A stretch of DNA of 6,386 bases from Candidatus Zipacnadia bacterium (GCA_029821515.1 JALGTD010000143.1:1-6386), one strand, 5' to 3'; positions 1 to 6,386 are shown, numbered from the stretch's first letter. Notes: a model not told the origin generated them from the letters alone. Made by a program: numbers and translations.

Positions 1-242
1 TCGTCGCCGGGGTAGACTTGCAGTTGCGATTCGTAATCAGCAAGCTGTCGGGCAGCCTGCTCGTCGGCGAGGGCAACCGTACTAACCGCAAACTGCTCGG
101 CCTGCTGCGCCAGCAGTTCCCAGTTGCTATTAGCAGATAGCCCGACCACCTGCAACTGGTCAGGGTAATTTGCAATGACATCAAGGGTCTGCCGGCCGAT
201 CGAGCCGGTCGCGCCCATGATCAGTACACGTTTATGTTCCAT
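1..242 (-). CDS. dxr: 1-deoxy-D-xylulose 5-phosphate reductoisomerase, N-terminal part (truncated by window edge)
   Basis: DXR is the cytoplasmic NADPH-dependent enzyme that converts 1-deoxy-D-xylulose 5-phosphate to 2-C-methyl-D-erythritol 4-phosphate in the MEP isoprenoid pathway. The 80 visible codons begin MEHKRVLIMGATGSIG. The GATGSIG loop at residues 10-16 is the dinucleotide-binding motif of DXR (commonly GSTGSIG), followed by RQTLDVI and then GLSANSNWELLAQQ (about residues 34-47), which matches the second strand and helix of the Rossmann fold. The ATG at 242-240 places the glycine-rich loop at the usual distance from the N-terminus. No good Shine-Dalgarno sequence is visible before it. 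The rest of the gene (usually about 380-400 residues in all) lies left of the window. It is transcribed divergently from the propeller gene, from the promoter at 289-317. Confidence 0.93.
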   Translation of the reverse strand, partial: MEHKRVLIMGATGSIGRQTLDVIANYPDQLQVVGLSANSNWELLAQQAEQFAVSTVALADEQAARQLADYESQLQVYPGD

Positions 243-288
243 AAATATGGCTTAAATGTGAAGTATCTGGTAGAAAACTGTGACTATC

Positions 289-317
289 AGCATACCAGCC
301 AGCGCTTGATTTGTCAA
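289..317 (-). promoter_or_regulatory. Predicted sigma-70 promoter for dxr
   Basis: Read on the minus strand, a perfect TTGACA -35 box (317-312) is followed by a 17-base spacer and a TATGCT -10 box (294-289) that matches four of six consensus positions, including the key first, second and last bases. Transcription would start near 282, giving a leader of about 40 bases before the dxr ATG at 242. The prediction rests on sequence match alone. Confidence 0.6.
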
Positions 318-367
318 GGTGGACAGGACTTGTGTGTAGAAGGACAATCACAGTCAGCCGTGAACTT

Positions 368-371
368 GAGG
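368..371 (+). promoter_or_regulatory. Ribosome binding site deciding the propeller gene start
   Basis: GAGG lies six bases before the ATG at 378. This supports that start over the in-frame ATG at 234, which would lie inside the divergent dxr gene and add 48 residues unlike anything I recognise. Confidence 0.55.
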
Positions 372-377
372 CTTGAG

Positions 378-1760
378 ATGAATGCGGCGGGCAATTCGGC
401 AAATGAGTCAGACCGGCGAACCGGCCTGAGCACTGGCGGAAAGTGCGGCCTGTGGGGCTGCGGCGGGTGTGCCCTTGTGATAGCGGTCGCCATTGTGATC
501 AGCGGGGTGCTACTGGCGCGTTGGCTGACAGATAATCCCGAAACTGTCAGCAAGCTCTACGGGGAGCAGCCTACCCCGCAAGTACTGATCCAGCCCGGTG
601 GGGTGGTGCGGATGATCTCGGATGAGTGGATGCCCGACTCGACGCCGGTGTGGAGCCCGGAGGGAGGACGGATAGCGATTAGCGCCACTCCTAAGATAAA
701 TGTATTCAGTTTTATGCGTCGGCCCCCGCCGATGATCATTGACCCTCGCCACCAGGAGGAGGCCGGCATGAGGTGGGTCATGGAGGTGATGGCACCGCGA
801 GTGGTGATATTTGACATAGCCGCCGGCGGCGAGCGGATAGCATATCAAGCCAGCGCCCAGCGTACGGGGTGGCCAGAGGAGGTGGCCTGGTTCCCGGATG
901 GCCGGCGGCTAGCAGTGGGCGTTGAGCACATTCCGGTGAACGACGAGCAACAGGAGATGCCGCCGGAGCTGTGGATTGTGGACATCGAAAAGAATGAGAC
1001 CCGCAGGCTGGCCGATAACGTGTGGGGGCCCAACGTCTCACCGAATGGCCGCTGGATTGCCTGCCGGCAGCCTACTGGTGAGGAGTACGAGACCTTGGTA
1101 ACGGTGCTGGACGCCCAGGACGGCTCCGAGCTATATGCGCACCACCAGCACTCAGGGAACACCCTCTGGGATGTGGGAGGCGACGTTCTCTATTTCTTCA
1201 GCTACGGAACCGAGGAGAAGGCCAGGGGGTGGCGAAAAGTCCAGCTCCCCGCCGGGAAACTGACGACCGTTGAGATGAAAGAAGTGCAGGTGAGCCGTCC
1301 GGCGCGGCTCACCTCTGCCCACGAGCTATCGGCGCCCGGCCACGGCGGCGGTCCTGAGGACAAAGAAGAGACAACCTATCGCCTGCGGGTCCGGGACTTC
1401 GCCCAGGGCTTTTGCTATTATCTGACCCCGCACCTGGGTACAGACTTCTGGCCGCGTGGGGTGTGCCTGGGCGGTCGCTATGTGCTGGTCGAGGCCGACG
1501 AGGCGTTCTGGGTCTACCGCCTGGCTGATGGTAAGTTCTACCAGGTGACCGACCCGGCGAGCTTGGATGTGGGGTGGAGGGCGCAGCTGGATCCGTCTGG
1601 CACTAAGGTGTACTTGGCGGAAGAAGACATCTTTCGCATATTCACCAGCGGCCTGAGTATGCCGGTGATGGTTTTACAATTGGACGAGGAGCGGATTCTG
1701 AGCCAGCCCGGCTACGCCGAGCCGGTGCTACCCTCATCTGAAAATCAGGAGGAAAACTGA
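378..1760 (+). CDS. Membrane-anchored TolB/WD40-like beta-propeller protein of unknown function
   Basis: With the ATG at 378 the protein has 460 residues. A short polar N-terminus (1-22) leads into a cysteine cluster (C23, C28, C31) and one hydrophobic segment at about 32-47, followed by R48. The helix reads as an uncleaved membrane anchor; there is no lipobox after it. The remainder, presumably extracytoplasmic, carries degenerate propeller blades of the PD40/TolB type: VWSPEGGRIAIS (91-102), VAWFPDGRRLAVG (169-181), ELWIVDIEKNETRRL (197-211) and NVSPNGRWIAC (219-229). A weaker late blade contains DPSGTKVYLAEED near residue 420. Such propellers usually bind proteins or ligands, and no catalytic motif is seen. 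The stop codon overlaps the next gene's start by one base (TGATG), so the two are probably co-translated. The fold is fairly secure; the role is not known. Confidence 0.75.
   Translation: MNAAGNSANESDRRTGLSTGGKCGLWGCGGCALVIAVAIVISGVLLARWLTDNPETVSKLYGEQPTPQVLIQPGGVVRMISDEWMPDSTPVWSPEGGRIAISATPKINVFSFMRRPPPMIIDPRHQEEAGMRWVMEVMAPRVVIFDIAAGGERIAYQASAQRTGWPEEVAWFPDGRRLAVGVEHIPVNDEQQEMPPELWIVDIEKNETRRLADNVWGPNVSPNGRWIACRQPTGEEYETLVTVLDAQDGSELYAHHQHSGNTLWDVGGDVLYFFSYGTEEKARGWRKVQLPAGKLTTVEMKEVQVSRPARLTSAHELSAPGHGGGPEDKEETTYRLRVRDFAQGFCYYLTPHLGTDFWPRGVCLGGRYVLVEADEAFWVYRLADGKFYQVTDPASLDVGWRAQLDPSGTKVYLAEEDIFRIFTSGLSMPVMVLQLDEERILSQPGYAEPVLPSSENQEEN
1747..1752 (+). promoter_or_regulatory. Strong Shine-Dalgarno for the HAD phosphatase gene
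   Basis: AGGAGG, a full consensus, sits within the last codons of the propeller gene, seven bases before the ATG at 1760. It fixes the phosphatase start and suggests efficient initiation in addition to coupling through the TGATG overlap. Confidence 0.75.
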
Positions 1761-2257
1761 TGAATGAAACGCGATGGCCTCCCCACGAGATCAAGCTGCT
1801 GCTGTTGGATGTGGATGGGACACTCACTGACGGCGGGCTTTATTTTACGGGTGAATGCCAGGCAATGAAGCGGTTCGATGTCCACGACGGCCTGGGTCTG
1901 GTTCGACTGCAACGGGCCGGGGTCGAAGTCGTACTGATCAGTGCTGACCGGTCTTCGATTATCCAGATGCGCGCCCAGAAGCTGGGTATTCGCGCGGTGA
2001 TAGATGGCTGTCAGGATAAGGGCCAAGTTGTTCGGATGCTGCTGGAAGAACGCGAGCTGAAGCCCTCCGCAGCCCTCTATATGGGAGATGACATCACCGA
2101 TCTGGCGGCGATGGCCGAGGTGGGCTACAGTGTGGCGCCGGCCAGCGCCGTGGAGGCAGTCTGCGAGGCGGCGGATTATGTAACTGCCAGCAGCGGCGGG
2201 CACGGCGCAGTGCGCGAGGTCTGTGATCTGATAATGAACCACATTGAGAAGCAATAG
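1760..2257 (+). CDS. KdsC-like HAD phosphatase (type C0; KDO-8-phosphate or nonulosonate-9-phosphate phosphatase)
   Basis: This 165-residue protein is a capless HAD phosphatase of the KdsC family, cytoplasmic and normally tetrameric. Family members remove phosphate from KDO-8-phosphate or from 9-phosphates of nonulosonic acids before CMP activation. Visible motifs: DVDGTLTDGG at 17-26 (nucleophile D17, acid/base D19), the motif II serine S61 in LISAD, a probable motif III lysine K87 (QDKG), and GDDITDL at 109-115 (Mg-binding acids). The C-terminal GGHGAVREVCDLI (146-158) closely matches the KdsC tail, usually GGRGAVRE, with H148 replacing arginine. Length fits the family. Motif II reads SAD where KdsC has TGR or SGR; with R71 and K74 this resembles the nonulosonate-phosphate branch, so the substrate is left open. 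It is coupled to the upstream propeller gene. No other KDO or sialic acid genes are in the window. Confidence 0.88.
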   Translation: MNETRWPPHEIKLLLLDVDGTLTDGGLYFTGECQAMKRFDVHDGLGLVRLQRAGVEVVLISADRSSIIQMRAQKLGIRAVIDGCQDKGQVVRMLLEERELKPSAALYMGDDITDLAAMAEVGYSVAPASAVEAVCEAADYVTASSGGHGAVREVCDLIMNHIEKQ

Positions 2258-2266
2258 CTGCTTGAT

Positions 2267-3295
2267 TCAGAAGAAGAAGCTCAGCAGCCAGTAGGAGAAA
2301 GCCGCCAGGACGGCGGTAATAGGCAGGGTCAGGACCCAGGCCATGATGATCTGGCCGGCCACCTTCCAGCGCACCCCCGTGAGCCGGCGCGAGATGCCTA
2401 CCCCCATTATTGCGCTAGAGATGACGTGGGTGGTGCTGATAGGAGCCCCGATGTGGGTGCAGACCTGAATCACGCCGGCCGCGCAAGTCTCGGCGGCGAA
2501 GCCGTGTATCGGTTTGAGAGTCATAACCTTGCGCCCCAAGGTCTTGATGATGCGCCAGCCCCCCGCTCCCGTGCCCAGGGCCAGGGCCAGTGCGCAGACT
2601 ATCTTCACCCAGATTGGAATAACAAAAGTGCCCAGGTAGCCGCCGGCAACCAGCGCCATGGTAATGATTCCCATTGCGTTTTGGGCGTCATTGCTGCCAT
2701 GACTGAAGGCCATAAGGCTGGCCGATATCACCTGGAGCCTGCGGAAGTAGCGGTTGAGGATACTGGGGGCGCTGTGGGCGAAGATGTGTAACAACAGGAT
2801 CATAACTACGAAGCCGATCACCAAGCCAAAAATCGGTGACAGCAACAAAGCCAGGAAAATCTTCTTAAGGCCTGCGAAGTTGAAGATGCCATAGTTGTAG
2901 CTCCAGCCAAGAATGCCGCCGCTGACCGTAACTTGAACGCTGGCGGCACTGGCCGCGCCGATTATTGCGCCGATTATGGTATGAGAACAGCTTGTCGGTA
3001 GGCCCAGGCGCCAGGTGATGAACAGCCAGATGACCGTGCCTACCAGTGCCGCCAGCACTATCTGTTCAGTGACAAAGCTGCTGGCCACCATACCCTTGCC
3101 AATGGTGGTGGCGACAGATTCGTTGACCATCGCGCCGGCCAGGTTAAGAACCGCAGCCAGCACTACGGCTGTGGGGATGGCCAGGGCCCGCGTCAGTACG
3201 CTGGTGGCGATGGCGTTAGCCGCGTCGTGGAAGCCGGTCATGAAGTTGAACGTCAACGCGCCGAGGATAATAAGCGCGATAGGGGCTCTAGGCAT
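2267..3295 (-). CDS. pit: PiT-family inorganic phosphate permease
   Basis: This integral inner-membrane protein of 342 residues belongs to the PiT family, which carries inorganic phosphate (often as a metal-phosphate complex) with H+ or Na+. It shows the internal duplication typical of the family: GFHDAANAIATSV (21-33) and FSHGSNDAQNAMG (197-209) are the paired signature motifs, and GLPTSCSHTIIGAIIG (98-113) is echoed by GAPISTTHVISSAIMG (283-298). About ten hydrophobic segments are visible. Length fits the shorter bacterial PiT proteins without the large central loop of E. coli PitA. I chose the ATG at 3295, which overlaps the end of the DUF47 gene by eight bases (ATGCCTAG); an in-frame TTG at 3316 would add seven residues. 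No strong Shine-Dalgarno precedes the ATG, so translation probably depends on coupling to DUF47. It converges on the phosphatase gene with nine bases between the stops. Confidence 0.93.
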   Translation of the reverse strand: MPRAPIALIILGALTFNFMTGFHDAANAIATSVLTRALAIPTAVVLAAVLNLAGAMVNESVATTIGKGMVASSFVTEQIVLAALVGTVIWLFITWRLGLPTSCSHTIIGAIIGAASAASVQVTVSGGILGWSYNYGIFNFAGLKKIFLALLLSPIFGLVIGFVVMILLLHIFAHSAPSILNRYFRRLQVISASLMAFSHGSNDAQNAMGIITMALVAGGYLGTFVIPIWVKIVCALALALGTGAGGWRIIKTLGRKVMTLKPIHGFAAETCAAGVIQVCTHIGAPISTTHVISSAIMGVGISRRLTGVRWKVAGQIIMAWVLTLPITAVLAAFSYWLLSFFF

Positions 3296-3956
3296 TCTTA
3301 GTAACCACTGCCTCAATTAGGTTCGCGGCATCCTCACACCTGTCCATCGCCTCTTCAATGAACTCGTATACTTCTTTCCACTTGATAATCTCACGGGCGT
3401 CTGGCTGCTGGTCGAACAGATCGCCCAACGCCTTCTTCAGGGCAACATCACCCTGGTTTTCTATCGTGTTTATCTGGCGGCAGTATTGCGTATCCCCCGC
3501 CTGCATCCGAGGCAGCGCACAGATATTCTCATTGAGTAGCTTCGTCGCCTCCAGCAACAGCCCGGACATCTCCCGGGTGTGCTCGTCGGGACCTGTAATC
3601 CTGAAGGATTTGAATCTGTCAATTGTTCCCTTAATCATATCGGGGATGTCATCCAGGCACTCAGCCAGCCGATAGATATCTTCGCGATCAAACAGAATGG
3701 GAGTAACGAAGGTGGTATTGAGCTTCCGGACGGTTTCGTGAACGATCTCGTCAGCCTCATGCTCAATGTCGTCTATCTGTTCGACAGCCAGGGCCAGACG
3801 CCCATAGTCTGCCATTAGCTTGTCCAGGCAGTCGGCGGCCTCCACGGCTTTGTCTGCTGCCGAGGCGAATAACACGAAGAAGTCTTGCTCTTCGGGTAAG
3901 AAAGCACGCATCACCCGCTGGATGCGATGCAGCACGCCGTCGCGGGAGCGTTCCAT
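3288..3956 (-). CDS. DUF47 family PhoU-like protein, PiT accessory/regulator
   Basis: The 222-residue protein is mostly alpha-helical, with no membrane segment, and belongs to the DUF47 (TIGR00153) family, distant relatives of PhoU. These genes commonly sit directly before pit and are thought to modulate phosphate transport; the biochemical role is poorly defined. Family hallmarks are IDDIEHEADEIVHETVRKLN (61-80), DREDIYRLAECLDDI (90-104) and EVYEFIEEAMDRCEDAANLI (195-214). The acidic E/DxxxD pattern in these helices is the metal-binding type seen in PhoU folds. The ATG at 3956 has AGAGGA five bases upstream (3967-3962), a convincing ribosome binding site. It is the first gene of a two-gene unit with pit, overlapping it by eight bases. 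No clear promoter with both boxes was found upstream. Confidence 0.9.
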   Translation of the reverse strand: MERSRDGVLHRIQRVMRAFLPEEQDFFVLFASAADKAVEAADCLDKLMADYGRLALAVEQIDDIEHEADEIVHETVRKLNTTFVTPILFDREDIYRLAECLDDIPDMIKGTIDRFKSFRITGPDEHTREMSGLLLEATKLLNENICALPRMQAGDTQYCRQINTIENQGDVALKKALGDLFDQQPDAREIIKWKEVYEFIEEAMDRCEDAANLIEAVVTKNA

Positions 3957-4147
3957 TACTGTCCTCTCATGCTAAGTAGTAAATGATGCTACTGTATAAT
4001 TCCCTGCGAATGTGCAATCTCCTTCCTCCCAATGATAAAAACAAATGCGCGGCAGTGGCATTGAGAATGCTCCCAAACTCGTCTGCCCATCACGCTTCTG
4101 CTAACGGTGTGCTTGCTGTGTCCAGACCACTTTTGCACCACGACGGG

Positions 4148-4219
4148 AATATAGAGGAGGTCATTGTTCTTCAAGCGGAGAATATAAAAAAGGTCATTGT
4201 TCTTCAAGCGGGGAATATA
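4148..4219 (+). repeat. 33-bp tandem repeat, two copies plus a six-base partial, hairpin-forming
   Basis: Copies at 4148-4180 and 4181-4213 are followed by the first six bases of a third at 4214-4219. The shared core is GGTCATTGTTCTTCAAGCGG. In plus-strand RNA each copy, with the first bases of the next, can form an eight-pair stem closing an AAGC loop: 4165-4172 with 4177-4184, and 4198-4205 with 4210-4217. The stems use G-U pairs that become A-C mismatches in minus-strand RNA. Each unit also carries a -10-like TATA element (TATAGA 4150, TATAAA 4183, TATAGT 4216) without a good -35 box. It lies 142 bases before the symporter start. Confidence 0.8.
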
Positions 4220-4346
4220 GTTAGGAATTGATCCTGAAAATCGGGAACTGGACGCCGGATTGCTCTCTTCAGCTTGACGTCGGATAAGATTGGAGCGGTC
4301 CCAGAAGAGTCTGCCGGTGGGTTCCCTATTTGCACTGTCCCAACAT

Positions 4347-4353
4347 AAAGGAG
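4347..4353 (+). promoter_or_regulatory. Ribosome binding site of the symporter gene
   Basis: AAAGGAG lies seven bases before the ATG at 4361, a strong Shine-Dalgarno at standard spacing that fixes the symporter start. Confidence 0.75.
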
Positions 4354-4360
4354 AATTAGA

Positions 4361-6175
4361 ATGCAAAAAGCCTTGCTGACTGCTGGTGACTGGGTGGCAA
4401 TTGGTATCTACCTGGTAGGCATGGTGGTGTTGGGCTGGTGGATTTCGCGGCACCAGAAGACTTCCGAGGACTACTTTGTGGCGGGACGGCGAATGGGCTG
4501 GTTTACTCTGGCTATATCTATTTGGGTATCACTAACCAGCGCCAACTCGATGCTGGGCTGTCCAGGGTACGCCTACGAGCATGATCTGCAATTTATACCG
4601 GTGGTGTGGGTGTTGGTTGTACCTATCGCCATCGTAGTCATCTATACCATCCTTCCGGTATTCCACGCCCTGTCGCTGACGACAGCCTATACTTACCTGG
4701 AACGGCGCTTCGGGTTGAATGTGCGAATGATAGGCAGCACCCTCTTCATTCTACTGCGCGGGGGATGGCTGGCGACTGTCATCTATGCACCCTCAGTCGC
4801 GCTCAGCGCCGTGATTGACATCCCCGGCCTCGCAGAGCATCAGGAGACCTTGGCAATCATTTTGACCCTGGGCGTGATCGCTACTATATATACTACTATG
4901 GGTGGGATAGAGGCAGATATCTGGAGCGACGTCATCCAGTTCTTCATATTCACCGGCGGTATGGCGCTTGTATGGTTCTATGTGCTTCGCGACGTGGGCG
5001 GCTGGAGTGAAGTATGGAATATCGCCAAACAAACCGGACACACATATCCCATGAGTAGCGGCAATGAATTCTGGGATTGGGTGCTGAATCCCAACTTGAA
5101 ATTCTCAGTTGAGTTGACCTCCTTATGGATACTGACAGGGTACATATTCAGCCAGCTCAATGACGCCGGGACCGACCAACTTACTTTGCAGCGCTACTTC
5201 AGTGCTCGCAGCATCAAAGAAAGCATTCGCGCTATCTGGATTGCCCGCATTGCCGACATCCCCCTGATGGCGCTGCTTTACATCACCGGCACCGGAATAT
5301 TCGTGTACTTTCAGATCCATGGCGACAAATTCGCCAACTTGCCCCAGAACCCCGACCAGATGCTGCCCTACTTCGTGGCTGCCGTCCTGCCGGTGGGGAT
5401 ATCAGGGCTGTTCATCGCCGCATTATTCGCCGCAACTATGTCCAGCGTTGACTCGGGGATGAACTCACTTAGCGCTACTTGTATCACCGACTTTTACCGT
5501 CGGCTGCGCGGGACTGAAAGCACTCAGAGCAGCCGGCGAAGTTTTGACAAGTTCGTTGCTACTCTGGGGGCGGTCGTTATTACTGGCATATTGGTGGCAA
5601 TAGGTCTAAGTATATTGCCGGACACATGGATAACAGCCCAGAGCTCGATAGGCCGGCTTATTGTGACCCTGACTGCGGCTTGCCTGGCAGGAATAGTCGG
5701 CCTGGTCATATATGCCTTCGTCACGCGGCCGCTGTTCAGCAGGGCCCTGGCGCGTACCCAACCCGAAGTCGCCGACGAAGCCCACTACTTGCGAGCTTCG
5801 CGCTATACCACTGTTTTCTGGGGCCTGATAGCCACACTCGTTGCTTTGTTCGTTGGGCAACTGGGTCAAATCTACAAGATTTCTGTCATGCTAATGGGCT
5901 TCTGGACCGGGCCGTTGCTGGGCATCTTCCTACTGGGTCTGTTCACCCGGCGAGCCAATGCCACCGGAGTGATCGTTGGTGCCATCACCGGGGCTATCTG
6001 CGCGGGTATCTGGGCTCTAGTACTGGATTACACGCCGTGGTTGTACGCCTTTGTGGGCCTGGTTCCAACACTTACAGTTGGTTATTTGGTCAGCACGGCT
6101 ACCGCACCGCCCGAGCCCGAGCAGATTGAGGGCATGACTTTCTACACACGCTTCCCACTCGACGAAGACGCCTAG
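4361..6175 (+). CDS. Sodium:solute symporter (SSS/SLC5 family), substrate unassigned
   Basis: This 604-residue inner-membrane protein belongs to the sodium:solute symporter family, which uses the Na+ gradient to import sugars, carboxylates, vitamins or amino acids. About 14 hydrophobic segments are visible, the first at about 11-29. The family hallmark SEDYFVAGRRMGW lies at 35-47, followed by the TSANSMLG helix region (59-66) and the YTTMGGIEADIWSDVIQF loop-helix around residues 177-194. The stretch AATMSSVDSGMNSLSA includes A358, S361 and S362, matching the Ala-x-x-Ser-Ser Na2-site pattern known from vSGLT, so sodium coupling is likely retained. Length fits the larger SSS proteins of 13-15 helices. 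The motifs do not point to one substrate and the neighbours do not help. A methyltransferase gene starts 12 bases downstream in the same frame. Confidence 0.92.
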   Translation: MQKALLTAGDWVAIGIYLVGMVVLGWWISRHQKTSEDYFVAGRRMGWFTLAISIWVSLTSANSMLGCPGYAYEHDLQFIPVVWVLVVPIAIVVIYTILPVFHALSLTTAYTYLERRFGLNVRMIGSTLFILLRGGWLATVIYAPSVALSAVIDIPGLAEHQETLAIILTLGVIATIYTTMGGIEADIWSDVIQFFIFTGGMALVWFYVLRDVGGWSEVWNIAKQTGHTYPMSSGNEFWDWVLNPNLKFSVELTSLWILTGYIFSQLNDAGTDQLTLQRYFSARSIKESIRAIWIARIADIPLMALLYITGTGIFVYFQIHGDKFANLPQNPDQMLPYFVAAVLPVGISGLFIAALFAATMSSVDSGMNSLSATCITDFYRRLRGTESTQSSRRSFDKFVATLGAVVITGILVAIGLSILPDTWITAQSSIGRLIVTLTAACLAGIVGLVIYAFVTRPLFSRALARTQPEVADEAHYLRASRYTTVFWGLIATLVALFVGQLGQIYKISVMLMGFWTGPLLGIFLLGLFTRRANATGVIVGAITGAICAGIWALVLDYTPWLYAFVGLVPTLTVGYLVSTATAPPEPEQIEGMTFYTRFPLDEDA

Positions 6176-6187
6176 CGACCCAGCGCA

Positions 6188-6386
6188 ATGGGAACGAATC
6201 GGCCCATTAAAAACAATAAGCTCAATGAGCTTACCGGCACGCAGTGGATGAAGTTTCAAAAGAGCTGGTTCATTCACAATCCACCGCCACGCGGCAAAGA
6301 GACGCTGTTACACCCCGCCAAGTTTCCGGAGGACCTCTGTCGGGAGTTCATTGAATTCTTCACCAAGCCGGGCCAGATAGTGTTGG
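6188..6386 (+). CDS. Probable site-specific DNA methyltransferase, N-terminal part (truncated by window edge)
   Basis: The 66 visible codons resemble the N-terminus of a group of N4-cytosine/N6-adenine DNA methyltransferases (DNA_methylase, pfam01555-like). Visible pieces are NELTGTQWMKF (13-23), KSWFIHNPPPRGKE (25-38), HPAKFP (42-47) and FIEFFTKPGQIVL (54-66). In this group the last element runs directly into the AdoMet-binding DPFxGxG motif, which would fall just past the window. The ATG at 6188 is the only usable start upstream of the motifs, because an in-frame stop, that of the symporter, lies at 6173. No Shine-Dalgarno is visible in the 12-base gap, so translation may depend on coupling to the symporter or on reinitiation. 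Catalytic and target-recognition parts are not in view, so base specificity cannot be stated. No restriction gene is visible here. Confidence 0.75.
   Translation, partial: MGTNRPIKNNKLNELTGTQWMKFQKSWFIHNPPPRGKETLLHPAKFPEDLCREFIEFFTKPGQIVL

Larger units (their letters stand above)
3957..4360. other. Divergent intergenic region between DUF47-pit and the symporter gene
   Basis: These 404 bases contain no gene I can support. On the pit side there is the DUF47 ribosome binding site (3962-3967), an inverted repeat AGTAG-N9-CTACT at 3975-3993, and an AT-rich stretch at 3993-4000. That stretch reads TATAAT on the plus strand (3995-4000) and TATACA on the minus strand, but neither has a matching -35 box. 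At 4051-4075 there is a short GCATT-GAG-AATGC hairpin with no T-run. The 33-bp tandem repeat lies at 4148-4219. A weak direct repeat, GACGCCGGAT (4251-4260) and GACGTCGGAT (4276-4285), follows, and the symporter ribosome binding site ends the region. Promoters for both directions must lie here but cannot be placed with confidence. Confidence 0.6.

Noticed and set aside
311..340. Plus-strand promoter for the propeller gene (TTGTCA at 311, then TGTAGA after 18 bases)
   Set aside because: The -10 candidate matches only three of six bases, so it is not distinguishable from chance.
234..377. Upstream extension of the propeller gene to an ATG at 234
   Set aside because: It would overlap the dxr start codon and the dxr promoter, and the 48 extra residues have no recognisable character. 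ATG 378 has a ribosome binding site.
1745..2254. 169-codon open frame antisense to the phosphatase gene
   Set aside because: It fully mirrors a well-identified gene, has no recognisable motifs or ribosome binding site, and is explained by codon bias of the real gene.
2249..2288. Bidirectional terminator between the convergent phosphatase and pit genes
   Set aside because: Two weak stems are possible (AAGCA/TGCTT at 2249-2263; GCTGCT/AGCAGC at 2257-2288), but neither has a T-run on either strand, and the second reaches into pit coding sequence.
3296..3316. TTG start for pit, seven codons upstream of ATG 3295
   Set aside because: TTG is a rare start and has no ribosome binding site. The ATG gives the compact overlap typical of coupled genes.
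3983..4231. 82-codon plus-strand open frame in the intergenic region
   Set aside because: There is no ribosome binding site and no recognisable domain, and a third of it is the 33-bp repeat, which stays open only because 33 is divisible by three.
3989..4453. 154-codon minus-strand open frame covering the intergenic region and the symporter 5' end
   Set aside because: It overlaps the symporter start and ribosome binding site, and its low-complexity part is the tandem repeat. There is no homology I recognise.
5626..6129. 167-codon plus-strand open frame inside the symporter gene
   Set aside because: It is an out-of-frame shadow. The symporter frame continues with membrane helices throughout this stretch.

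Overview
The window is bacterial and moderately GC-rich. It holds five complete genes and two genes cut by the window edges. The dxr fragment points to a bacterium using the MEP isoprenoid pathway. The KdsC-family phosphatase suggests a Gram-negative-type surface sugar acid (KDO or a nonulosonic acid), though this is weak evidence. Nothing here fixes the phylum.

Layout: (1) 1-242, minus strand: the N-terminal 80 codons of dxr, running off the left edge, with a near-consensus sigma-70 promoter at 289-317. (2) 378-2257, plus strand, divergent from dxr: a two-gene unit. The first gene encodes a single-pass membrane protein with a TolB/WD40-like beta-propeller. Its stop codon overlaps by one base the start of a small HAD phosphatase of the KdsC type. 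(3) 2267-3956, minus strand, convergent with the phosphatase: a DUF47 (PhoU-like) gene followed by a PiT-family phosphate permease. These overlap by eight bases and form a standard low-affinity phosphate uptake pair. (4) 3957-4360: a 404-base divergent intergenic region with a 33-bp tandem repeat whose units can fold into hairpins in the plus-strand RNA. (5) 4361-6175, plus strand: a sodium:solute symporter of unassigned substrate. (6) 6188 to the right edge, plus strand: the first 66 codons of a probable site-specific DNA methyltransferase, 12 bases after the symporter stop and in the same frame.

The clearest functional link is DUF47 plus PiT. The propeller and phosphatase are translationally coupled, but their joint role is unknown. 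The symporter and methyltransferase are adjacent without an obvious shared purpose. I do not see a novel defence or mobile system. The points most worth checking are the phosphatase's substrate-specificity residues, the hairpin-forming tandem repeat, and the methyltransferase that continues beyond the window.
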